A DNA stretch of 27,152 bases from an uncultured Slackia sp. (GTDB taxonomy: Bacteria > Actinomycetota > Coriobacteriia > Coriobacteriales > Eggerthellaceae): contig CALBLG010000022.1 of assembly GCA_937895975.1 (NCBI GenBank), positions 1 to 27,152 of the forward strand, given 5' to 3'. The translations under genes and the position numbers were made by a program. The notes below the pieces were generated by a model. It had not been told where the DNA came from and searched no databases. It saw only the letters and a list, made by a program, of their open reading frames with translations. Below, in pieces: positions 1 through 6,930 of this stretch; the stretch's first letter is position 1; every line of letters starts with the position of its first letter.

Positions 1-276
1 CTGCTGCGCATTGATGGCAGCCACGGTGCCGTAAACCGCCGCCTTGTCGTTGTCGTCGATGGTATAGTGCTTCGTTTGAACGGCCGCCGCAACCAGCTCG
101 TCTTTCGTGAAAGGCGAATCGACGTCGTCGGAAAAGGCGCTGGCCAGAGTTTTGGTTGACACGTCGGGCACCGCGCACGCCGCAAATCCCGCCGCCACAA
201 GCGATACCGCCAGCGCAGCGGCGGCAACCACCGACACGGCAACGGTTACCGCGCGCGATTCAAGAAACTTTCCCAT
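1..276 (-). CDS. Partial exported or membrane-anchored protein, N-terminus only
   Basis: The reading frame is open from an ATG at 276 to the window edge, so only the first 92 residues are present. They show a short charged start (MGKFLESR), a hydrophobic alanine/valine-rich segment at about residues 9-33, and AAGFAAC, which could be a lipobox with Cys34 as lipidated residue. The following stretch is acidic and soluble, with no recognisable domain. The start lies one base after the TAG stop of the ATP-grasp gene (tagcATG), so the two are probably translationally coupled. I do not recognise the family. A lipoprotein or a single-pass membrane protein acting with the upstream enzyme are both possible. 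Confidence 0.6.
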   Translation of the reverse strand, partial: MGKFLESRAVTVAVSVVAAAALAVSLVAAGFAACAVPDVSTKTLASAFSDDVDSPFTKDELVAAAVQTKHYTIDDNDKAAVYGTVAAINAQQ

Positions 277-277
277 G

Positions 278-1654
278 CTATTCGTCCACCCAAATGGTTG
301 CGGCGGTGATGCCGCCCGTCTTCTTGCAGATGACGGGTTGCGGCCCCATGCGGCTGAACACGCCCGTGAAACGGCCGTTGTACATATACAAGCCCTCCAT
401 GTTGTTGTAAGGCGTGGGCGTCGCTTCGGCATCGGCCTGGGTGCCGTACAACGGAATGGCCGGCGTTTTGAACGGCGTGCAGTAGCGTTGAATCAAAAAC
501 GGCGCGCCCGCCTTGCCATCGACGTGCGCATCGACGATTCTGGCCCACTGTTCGTCGGTGAAGTCAACGCCCGCGAACACGTCTTTTGAGCCGTACGCGT
601 CGGTCGGCTTGATGATCCACTGCTCGCGGGTGGCGCGCACATCGCGAGAGTCGGCGACTTCGCTCGTCAAGAACGACGTGAACGGAACCGTTGCCTGCAC
701 AAACGCGTTCTCTTCATCGGTGAGCAGCGCCTGCGTTTCGGGCATATAGAGCACTTGGAAAATTTGCTTGTCGTGTACCAAGTGGCCCGCGAAGCTGCCG
801 ATCAGCGCCACCTTGCGGTTGCGTACGGCTTCGATAAGCGGCTGGGACGCTTCCCAATTGTCGATGATGTCGTTGGTCACGCTGCGGCGCCAAATGGCGT
901 CGATTTTGGCGTTGTCGCGCCCATAGAACGCCTTCGTACCAACGAGTTGGCCGTCTTCGAAACGCAAATCGCGCACATCATAGACCGAGCATTCGATGCC
1001 TCGCTTGGCAAACAGGCCCGCGAAAATCTTGAATTCCTCGGTAATGGCGTTTTCCAGGAAGTCGACGATGGCCACATGCGGATGCTCAACCTTCAAATCG
1101 TACGTGTCATAGATTTTCAGGAATTCATCCACCCAGCCGTCGAACAACTCTTCGTTGCACGTGTGCACGGCGTGCGCGGCGGCGAACTGCTCGAACGGTC
1201 GCGAATGCGCGATGCTCGCCGTGATCTCGCGGTTCTCGTTCATGCCCGACGAGCCGTCGGCGTTGAACTCGCAGAATTGCGCCGTCATGTCGTCCTCGTT
1301 GAGGAAGAGGTCGACGCGTGCAAACGGCAGCAGCGCATCGTAGCCGCGCGGCAGCAAAATGAGCTCTTGCAAGCGCGGGTCGATATCGTACACATGGCGA
1401 TACGCAGGATTCTCGAGGTACTCGCGCATGACCTTCGACAAGATGGAATACGTGGTTTCAGCGATGTATTCGAAACGGGCGCGCGTCTCGCGGTTGTACA
1501 GGCGCGGCACATACGAGGAATCGACGATCACGCCGTGGTAAATCGCGGTCGAATGCTCCATGTGGCTTCGGGCCGCGGCTCGGCCGGCCTTGTCGCCGTC
1601 GAGCGCATCGATAAGCGCGAGATATTCTTCAGTGAGCTGGGCGTTGGTGGCCAT
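278..1654 (-). CDS. ATP-grasp enzyme, glutathionylspermidine synthase-like family
   Basis: A 458-residue soluble protein resembling the circularly permuted ATP-grasp enzymes grouped with glutathionylspermidine synthase, which ligate a carboxylate to an amine with ATP. Visible motifs are CEFNADGSSGMNEN at about residues 128-141 (acidic/Asn metal-substrate site), EQWIIKPTDAYGSKDVF at 344-360 with a likely ATP-contacting Lys349 and glycine-rich loop, and a C-terminal block with NNMEGLY and FSRMGPQPVI. The ATG at 1654 is preferred over the longer frame beginning near 1738 because GGAGGA lies about eight bases upstream and family-like sequence begins there. It is followed after one base by a small exported protein and is divergent from a LuxR gene. 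The substrate is unknown; actinobacteria are not expected to make glutathionylspermidine, so another peptide or polyamine ligation is likely. Confidence 0.75.
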   Translation of the reverse strand: MATNAQLTEEYLALIDALDGDKAGRAAARSHMEHSTAIYHGVIVDSSYVPRLYNRETRARFEYIAETTYSILSKVMREYLENPAYRHVYDIDPRLQELILLPRGYDALLPFARVDLFLNEDDMTAQFCEFNADGSSGMNENREITASIAHSRPFEQFAAAHAVHTCNEELFDGWVDEFLKIYDTYDLKVEHPHVAIVDFLENAITEEFKIFAGLFAKRGIECSVYDVRDLRFEDGQLVGTKAFYGRDNAKIDAIWRRSVTNDIIDNWEASQPLIEAVRNRKVALIGSFAGHLVHDKQIFQVLYMPETQALLTDEENAFVQATVPFTSFLTSEVADSRDVRATREQWIIKPTDAYGSKDVFAGVDFTDEQWARIVDAHVDGKAGAPFLIQRYCTPFKTPAIPLYGTQADAEATPTPYNNMEGLYMYNGRFTGVFSRMGPQPVICKKTGGITAATIWVDE

Positions 1655-1738
1655 GGCACTTCCTCCAATTCGAATTCGTACGGCGAAAGCATACGTCAAC
1701 CCCGCGAAGACGCGTGAAACGCGTGGGCATTCTCCCAA

Positions 1739-1766
1739 AGCGCACCATATATAAGTTGGGTGCGCT
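1739..1766. promoter_or_regulatory. Candidate operator: 8-bp inverted repeat between divergent genes
   Basis: AGCGCACC (1739-1746) and GGTGCGCT (1759-1766) form a perfect 8-bp inverted repeat around a 12-base AT-rich spacer containing ATATATAA. It lies in the roughly 156-base gap between the ATP-grasp gene and the LuxR gene. A TATGAT hexamer at 1766-1771 could be a minus-10 element for the LuxR gene, which would place the repeat across that promoter. Its position suggests an autoregulatory or divergent-control site; this is inference. Confidence 0.4.
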
Positions 1767-1810
1767 ATGATGAAACGACCATTTCATACATGCATGCAAA
1801 AGGAAGAAAC

Positions 1811-3235
1811 GTGAGCAAAGCCCCCGCACAAACAGCGCGTCCCTCTTGGTCGAGAATCGCCGGGTTCGCATGCTACCAGGGCTTTGTATTCGCCGCCTTC
1901 TACCTGGGCACGAACCATCAACTTGCGCTGGGTCCGTTCACGTTCGAGCGCGCTGAACTGCTGCTGACGCTTGCCTTCATGGTGGCCGCGTTCATCGGTG
2001 AGCGAAATGCCCCCGACGTGGCCCATCGCGCGCTCTCGCGCAGCGGAACGCTGGCAGCCTTCGCCGCATTCATGAGCGCGGGCGCCGCCGTAAGCGCCAT
2101 GCCGGGCACCACCCCTGCCGAGGTGGTCGCGGAGGGCTTGCTGATTGGCGCGCCCATGGCGCTGACGCTTACGGCTTGGGGCAAAACGCTTGGCGAAAAC
2201 CCGCCGCGGCTTGCCGCGACCGAGATTTTCGCCGCAACGGGCATCGCCGCGGCGTGCTGCATAGCGCTGTGGTTCCTTCCGGAGGCGATAGGCTATGCTG
2301 CGCGATGCGTGCTGCCGTTCGCCGGCGTAGCCTTCATGGAAATTTCCAAGCGCGACACGAATGTCGTCGAAGGCGACGCGGCCGCGCCTATCAGCGCAGC
2401 GCCGAAACGCATCCGCAGGCTTTCGACCCGCATGCTCGCCGGCGCGCTGCTGTTTGGAGTGGCTGCCGGCTTTGTGGAAGCATACCGAAGCGACCCTGGA
2501 TCCATCGCAACGCCCTCCCTGCCATACGCCATGTTCATCGTCGCCTTGTTTTGCGCGGGCGTGCTCGAAACGCTGCACGCTGACGAGCGAGGCGAGCGCG
2601 ACGCGTTCTCGATGAGCTATCGCATCGCGTTTACGCTGACGCTTGCGGGCTTCTTGTTCACGCCCGTGCTCGAGGGGCTCGACATCACGGGCGACGCCAT
2701 CGTGCTGGCGGGGTATTTGGGCCTCTCGGCCGCATTCGCCTCGCTGTTCTGCGCAAGCGCCCAGCTCGAGGGCGCAAACTGCGCCCTCGCATTCGCGCAG
2801 GGCTTCGCCGTGCTCTACGGCGGCGAAGCGCTGGGCATTTTCCTCGCGAACGGCTTCGACGCGGCATCGCCTCTGCATGTCACGCCATACGCCGTTATGG
2901 CCTTCGCGGGCTTGGCCGTGGTATGCGCGTTCACGTTCCTGTTCACCGAACGTGATTTCCGCGCGCTCTCGACCCAGGTCGATGCCGTCGACAATACCGA
3001 GGCCGTGCGAGACGCCATCGCAAAGGCCACCGGCCTGTCGGCGCGCGAGACCGAAGTGCTGGCGCTCGCGCTGCGCGGGCGCACGAACGAGCGCATCGCC
3101 CAAGAGTTGTTCATTGCGAAAAGCACCGCCGACACGCATCTGCGCCGCATTTACACGAAGTGCGGCGTGCACGGCCGACAGGAGCTTCTCGATCTGGCCG
3201 AGCGCACAGCGCGCACACTGGCCAATACCAGGTAG
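1811..3235 (+). CDS. LuxR-type transcriptional regulator with polytopic membrane N-terminus
   Basis: About 474 residues. The first 390 or so are a series of hydrophobic helices (roughly ten to twelve), and the last 66 are a GerE/LuxR helix-turn-helix: LSARETEVLALALRGRTN from about residue 409, followed by ERIAQELFIAKSTADTHLRR. This membrane-sensor plus LuxR output architecture is, to my knowledge, strongly expanded in Eggerthellaceae. GTG at 1811 is chosen as start because AGGAAG lies just upstream; an in-frame GTG at 1760 would add 17 residues without a comparable ribosome site. The downstream Mbeg1-like gene begins eight bases after the stop, and its AGGAG ribosome site overlaps the TAG. 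The ligand is unknown; plausible targets are this three-gene operon and the divergent ATP-grasp operon. Confidence 0.85.
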   Translation: MSKAPAQTARPSWSRIAGFACYQGFVFAAFYLGTNHQLALGPFTFERAELLLTLAFMVAAFIGERNAPDVAHRALSRSGTLAAFAAFMSAGAAVSAMPGTTPAEVVAEGLLIGAPMALTLTAWGKTLGENPPRLAATEIFAATGIAAACCIALWFLPEAIGYAARCVLPFAGVAFMEISKRDTNVVEGDAAAPISAAPKRIRRLSTRMLAGALLFGVAAGFVEAYRSDPGSIATPSLPYAMFIVALFCAGVLETLHADERGERDAFSMSYRIAFTLTLAGFLFTPVLEGLDITGDAIVLAGYLGLSAAFASLFCASAQLEGANCALAFAQGFAVLYGGEALGIFLANGFDAASPLHVTPYAVMAFAGLAVVCAFTFLFTERDFRALSTQVDAVDNTEAVRDAIAKATGLSARETEVLALALRGRTNERIAQELFIAKSTADTHLRRIYTKCGVHGRQELLDLAERTARTLANTR

Positions 3236-3243
3236 GAGCGATT

Positions 3244-4500
3244 ATGCCCGACATGAAAAACACGGCGGATATTGCCCGCGCGCTTCCCTCGCCCAGCCGG
3301 CAGAAATTCATGGCCGATTTTTTGCGCGAGCACCAAGAGGGCTTCGATCGGCGGGCCTTCACGCCGGTGGACAGTCTCGTATTATCGTCGCTCGTGTACC
3401 TCGACCTGAATCTCTACCGCTATGCCGACCTCAATAGCGGCGAAATGGTTCCCGTCATCGACATACTGCGATTCACGCCCCTTGAGGCCATGCTGTCGGG
3501 CGGGTGGCTGAAAGACGCCGATCAGCTCCCTGACTTTCTGATGGCGCTCGCACGCAGCAGACGCTATGCCGATTTGAAGGTAGGCTTTTTCGCGAACGAA
3601 ACGGCTGAAGTCATAGAGAAGCAATTCTGCGCGTGCACGTTCACGGTGGGCGCGAAAGACAACGCCGAATTGGCGTATTTGGCGTTCCGCGGGACAGACG
3701 GAACGCTTGCCGGTTGGAAAGAAGATTTCAACCTGAGCTACCTGCCCGTGATTCCCTCACAGAAAACCGCTACGGCATATGTGTCGGGCGTTCTGTCGGC
3801 GCTGCCCACGCACATGCCAATTTATGTGGGCGGCCATTCAAAGGGCGGCAACTTGGCCGAGTTCGCGGCGTTGACCATAGACGAAGGCGGGTATGGGCGA
3901 ATACGACGCGTGTTCAACCACGACGGACCAAGCTTCCTGGAAGCCCCCTCCCCGCGCATCGATGACCCGCAATTCCAAGCGAAGCTCGACAAAACAGTGC
4001 CCGAATCCTCGGTGTTCGGCATGATTTTGGAAAGCCGTGACGATTTCCGCATCGTGCAATCGGACGCGCTGGGATTCTTTCAACACGTGCCGTTCACATG
4101 GATGGTCGACGGATCCGATTTTGCGACCCAGGAAACGCTCAATCGCGGCGCGCAAATGTTCGACACCACACTCGACCGTTGGCTGCGCAGCTGCACAAGC
4201 CAAGAGCGCGAGGTATTCATCGACACCATGTACGAGCTCATAACCTCGAGCGACGCAAAAAGCTGGGCCGATTTCCAAGACGGCTTCATGTCGAATATGG
4301 CAACCTTCGTGCGCGACGGGCGCAACCTCGATGACGCCACCAAGGAAATCATGGGGCAGGCGATACGCAACCTCGGCGAAGTGGCCGGCTCCACCTTGCG
4401 CGAACGATTCGAGGGCATCACCCAGCGCATGCGCGAAGCCGTGCCATTTATTGACACCGGCAAAGATGAGCGAAAGCCCCTCAATGACGAGCAACGATGA
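3244..4500 (+). CDS. Mbeg1-like alpha/beta-hydrolase (DUF2974 family)
   Basis: A 418-residue protein with the lipase-fold signature of the Mbeg1-like/DUF2974 family. The nucleophile elbow GGHSKGGNLAEFAA puts the catalytic serine at about Ser199, and LAYLAFRGTDGT near 143-154 is the oxyanion-strand region typical of lipase class 3 relatives. No signal peptide or membrane helix is evident, so it is probably cytoplasmic. The ATG at 3244 follows AGGAG by five bases. The stop overlaps the menA start by four bases (ATGA), implying translational coupling. The family has no firmly assigned substrate. A role in lipid or prenyl-lipid metabolism is suggested only by the coupling to menA. Confidence 0.85.
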   Translation: MPDMKNTADIARALPSPSRQKFMADFLREHQEGFDRRAFTPVDSLVLSSLVYLDLNLYRYADLNSGEMVPVIDILRFTPLEAMLSGGWLKDADQLPDFLMALARSRRYADLKVGFFANETAEVIEKQFCACTFTVGAKDNAELAYLAFRGTDGTLAGWKEDFNLSYLPVIPSQKTATAYVSGVLSALPTHMPIYVGGHSKGGNLAEFAALTIDEGGYGRIRRVFNHDGPSFLEAPSPRIDDPQFQAKLDKTVPESSVFGMILESRDDFRIVQSDALGFFQHVPFTWMVDGSDFATQETLNRGAQMFDTTLDRWLRSCTSQEREVFIDTMYELITSSDAKSWADFQDGFMSNMATFVRDGRNLDDATKEIMGQAIRNLGEVAGSTLRERFEGITQRMREAVPFIDTGKDERKPLNDEQR

Positions 4501-5447
4501 AAAGAGACGATAGCACTTTGAACACCACAACCTACCAGTCCTTTACAGTCAAAATGGCAGTCCAACTGGCCGCGCCGCACACCTGGCCGGCGGCGATTCT
4601 GCCCTGCATGGTCGCCGCGGCCGCCGCGGCATGCGCGTGCCCCATCTCGCCAATCATGACGATGGTGCTTTTGGCTATTTGTATCCTGATGCAATCGTCT
4701 GTGAACACATTCAATGACTACTACGATTTTGTGAAAGGCGCCGATTCCGCCGACGACAATGTGGAAGAAAGCGACGCGACGCTGGTCTACAACAACGTGA
4801 ACCCGGCGTGCGCGCTGCGCCTGGGCGTTGGCTTTCTGGTTGCGGCGTTCGCGCTGGGCGCATACGTCATTTGGCAGGCTGGCTGGATTCCCCTGGCTAT
4901 AGGTGTAGTTGGCGCCATATTCGTAGTGGCCTATTCTGCGGGCAAAACGCCCGTATCGTATTTGCCTATCGGCGAGATGGTAAGCGGCGGCGTGATGGGC
5001 GGCCTTATTCCGCTGGCCTGCTACCAGGCGCTTACGGGCGATTTGAATTGGTGGATGTTGCTATGGGCCGCGCCCGAGATTATCGGCGTGGGCCTCATCA
5101 TGATGACGAACAACACGTGCGATATCGAAAAGGACATTCCCGTCGGCCGCCGCACCCTGCCCGCGAACCTGGGACGCGAGAAAGCACGCTCGCTCTACCA
5201 TGCGCTGGTGGTCGCATGGCTCGTCGCCATCGTCGCCATCGTCGCCATATTCTTCACGAACGGACTCATTGTGGTGCCATTCATGATACTGGCGGCCATT
5301 CCACTTTTGAAGGCGATGTTCGCGAACCCGCTCGTCGCAGCTTCGCGCATCGGCGCCATGGCGCAAATCTGCAGCCTGAATATCGCACTCGGCGCATTCT
5401 ACGCCGCCGCGATTCTAGCCAGCTCAGGAGTAGTTTTTACGCTGTAA
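4497..5447 (+). CDS. menA: 1,4-dihydroxy-2-naphthoate polyprenyltransferase (UbiA family)
   Basis: A 316-residue integral membrane prenyltransferase that attaches a polyprenyl chain to 1,4-dihydroxy-2-naphthoate to give demethylmenaquinone. The first aspartate-rich motif is NTFNDYYDFVKGADSADD from about residue 70, and the second is NNTCDIEKDIPVGRRT at about 204-219; together they bind the Mg-prenyl diphosphate. The remainder is about eight or nine hydrophobic helices. Length matches MenA. The start overlaps the stop of the Mbeg1-like gene. A 9-bp unit repeated three times at 5222-5248 encodes the helical stretch VAIVAIVAI. No other men genes are present. A different UbiA-family substrate cannot be excluded, but the motifs and size fit MenA best. 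Confidence 0.88.
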   Translation: MKRDDSTLNTTTYQSFTVKMAVQLAAPHTWPAAILPCMVAAAAAACACPISPIMTMVLLAICILMQSSVNTFNDYYDFVKGADSADDNVEESDATLVYNNVNPACALRLGVGFLVAAFALGAYVIWQAGWIPLAIGVVGAIFVVAYSAGKTPVSYLPIGEMVSGGVMGGLIPLACYQALTGDLNWWMLLWAAPEIIGVGLIMMTNNTCDIEKDIPVGRRTLPANLGREKARSLYHALVVAWLVAIVAIVAIFFTNGLIVVPFMILAAIPLLKAMFANPLVAASRIGAMAQICSLNIALGAFYAAAILASSGVVFTL

Positions 5448-5468
5448 GGAATATAACGCATCCCATCG

Positions 5469-5534
5469 AAAATGCCTTGATACTCTCTCCGGGACAACGT
5501 TCCAGGCGTCCCTGCGAGAGCATCAAGGCATTTT
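5469..5534 (-). repeat. Hairpin element A1 (family A core, minus orientation)
   Basis: Arms 5469-5493 and 5510-5534 (25 bp, three mismatches) enclose exactly the 16-base core acaacgttccaggcgt (5494-5509), the reverse complement of the family A core acgcctggaacgttgt. The outer pairing aaaatgccttgat / atcaaggcatttt ends in a T-run, so it could also terminate menA transcription. It lies in the 246-base gap between the convergent menA and gluQ genes and is paired with A2. Confidence 0.8.
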
Positions 5535-5605
5535 CTTGGTCGGCTTCAATCGCAACGAATCGAGCGAAGCTACCGCAATCTTTGCAATACGCAACGAGTT
5601 TCCTT

Positions 5606-5691
5606 TCGTTCGCCTTGGCTTGGGCGATGCCCTGACTCGAACGCCTGGAACGTTGTGAGAGGCAGGGCACCGCCCAAGCCAAGGCGAACGA
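5606..5691 (+). repeat. Hairpin element A2 (family A core, plus orientation)
   Basis: Arms 5607-5634 and 5663-5690 are complementary over 28 bp with a single A-C mismatch, extendable by one T-A pair. The interior carries the family A core acgcctggaacgttgt at 5641-5656. The right arm ends three bases before the gluQ stop codon. Arm sequence is unrelated to that of A1. Confidence 0.85.
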
Positions 5692-5693
5692 GA

Positions 5694-6629
5694 TTAATGC
5701 CACTGGATTTGGACTAAATCGGGAAACAACGTCGTTAGGCTTCTGATATCGAATGTGCCCAGCAATTCTTCTGGCGTAGTAGGGTCGCACGTTGGCGCAA
5801 GGCCGGTAATTCCAGCGATATGGCCAATGATGGCCTCGGGCGTTTTGAACCGCTCGAGCAACACGTCGAGCGCGGCATCGTGGTCGCGCTTCGACAGGCG
5901 GCGGTCTTTCTCTCCCACCATCAGCGGCACATGCGCGTACTGAGCGTGCTGAATGCCCAACAAATCTTGCAGATACATCTGCTGTGGCGTGGAGCACAGC
6001 AAGTCCATGCCGCGCACGATGGAATTCACGCCCTGCTCGCCATCATCTACCACTACAGCAAGCTGATAGGCAAACGCCTGGTCGCTGCGACGAATAAGGA
6101 AGTCACCGCAATCCTCTTCCAAATTCTGCGAATAATGCCCTTGAATCAAATCGTCGAACGAGATTGTTTCATCGGGCACGCGAAGACGCATCGCGGGCTT
6201 GCGCGAGACTGCCCTTTCCATGCGCTGCTGCGGCGTAAGATTGCGGCACGTCCCTGGGTACACAAGCTTTTCGCCATGATGCGGCGCCGATGCAGCATGC
6301 AGATCGGCACGCGTGCAGAAACAAGGGTACACCAGACCTTTGTCAACAAGCGTATCGAACGCCGCCTGGTACGCATCGTCCCGATCGTGCTGGAAATACG
6401 GCCCCTCGTCCCACGTAAGGCCCAATGTTTCGAAGTCACGTTGCACCGCATCGATGAACCGCGGTTTCGAGCGTTCCCGGTCGAGGTCTTCGATGCGCAG
6501 CACCATGGTACCGCCCTGGGATTTGGCCACCAGCCACGCCATCAAAGCAGAGAAAATATTGCCGGCATGCATGCGACCCGTAGGCGAAGGAGCAAAACGT
6601 CCCTTAATATGAGTTCCTTGAGTTTCCAT
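5694..6629 (-). CDS. gluQ: Glutamyl-Q tRNA(Asp) synthetase
   Basis: A 311-residue truncated paralogue of glutamyl-tRNA synthetase that activates glutamate and attaches it to queuosine in tRNA(Asp). The HIGH-like motif is FAPSPTGRMHAGN (12-24) and the KMSKS-like motif is RRLSKRD (243-249). Cys103, Cys105, Tyr124 and Cys128 (YPCFCTRA and YPGTCRN) match the C-x-C...Y-x3-C zinc site of GluQ-RS, and the anticodon-binding domain of true GluRS is absent. ATG 6629 (METQGTH) is chosen because family sequence begins there; the longer frame to 6722 adds an unconserved extension. No good ribosome site is visible: a GGAG lies about 16 bases upstream. It stands alone, flanked by hairpin elements on both sides. 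Confidence 0.88.
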   Translation of the reverse strand: METQGTHIKGRFAPSPTGRMHAGNIFSALMAWLVAKSQGGTMVLRIEDLDRERSKPRFIDAVQRDFETLGLTWDEGPYFQHDRDDAYQAAFDTLVDKGLVYPCFCTRADLHAASAPHHGEKLVYPGTCRNLTPQQRMERAVSRKPAMRLRVPDETISFDDLIQGHYSQNLEEDCGDFLIRRSDQAFAYQLAVVVDDGEQGVNSIVRGMDLLCSTPQQMYLQDLLGIQHAQYAHVPLMVGEKDRRLSKRDHDAALDVLLERFKTPEAIIGHIAGITGLAPTCDPTTPEELLGTFDIRSLTTLFPDLVQIQWH

Positions 6630-6807
6630 GCACGGTAGAATACCACTCCAGCAAAGGCAACCGCTTCCAAAGAAGAGGCCACGCCCCATAGACTCGCATA
6701 GTTTCATCCGCCATCGCGTCATATCAAGATTCCGAAAAGCTCATGAAGGCATGGAAAACTCGGCAGAATGATGGTCACGCGCAGGGGACGCCAACCTCAA
6801 TATGGCA
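6630..6807. other. Upstream gap of gluQ, nothing recognised
   Basis: About 180 bases between the gluQ start and hairpin A3, part of a 301-base gap. I see no convincing gene, no strong promoter and no partner hairpin comparable to those in the other gaps. Confidence 0.4.
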
Positions 6808-6881
6808 GCGCCAAGGCGGACTGGCTGGATTTCTGAACGCCTGGAACGTTGTGAAGAAATCTGGCCAGTCCGCTTTGGCGC
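6808..6881 (+). repeat. Hairpin element A3 (family A core, plus orientation)
   Basis: Arms 6808-6834 and 6855-6881 pair over 27 positions; the only three non-Watson-Crick positions are G-T, T-G and G-T on the plus strand, so a plus-strand RNA would pair throughout. The 20-base interior gaacgcctggaacgttgtga contains the family A core (6837-6852), which can itself close as AACG...CGTT. The core strand is antisense to both neighbouring genes. Confidence 0.85.
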
Positions 6882-6888
6882 GATGGGA

Positions 6889-6919
6889 TAAAACAAGCGG
6901 CGAGCCAAAACCCGCCGCT
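6889..6919 (-). terminator. Intrinsic terminator of the ACT-PaaK transcript
   Basis: On the minus strand AGCGGCG (6919-6913) pairs with CGCCGCT (6902-6896) around a 10-base loop, followed by TGTTTTAT. The stem begins 12 bases after the stop codon of the ligase gene and has the classic GC-stem plus T-run form. Confidence 0.75.
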
Positions 6920-6930
6920 CCAAAAACTGC

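Noticed and set aside
5222..5248. Three copies of a 9-bp tandem repeat in menA
   Set aside because: It encodes a plausible hydrophobic helix stretch in frame; simple slippage within a membrane segment explains it.
5694..6629. Ordinary glutamyl-tRNA synthetase
   Set aside because: At 311 residues it lacks the anticodon-binding domain and has the GluQ-type zinc site.
6889..6919. Counting the PaaK terminator as the missing partner hairpin of A3
   Set aside because: It is short, has a T-run in the right place for the ligase transcript, and lacks any family core.
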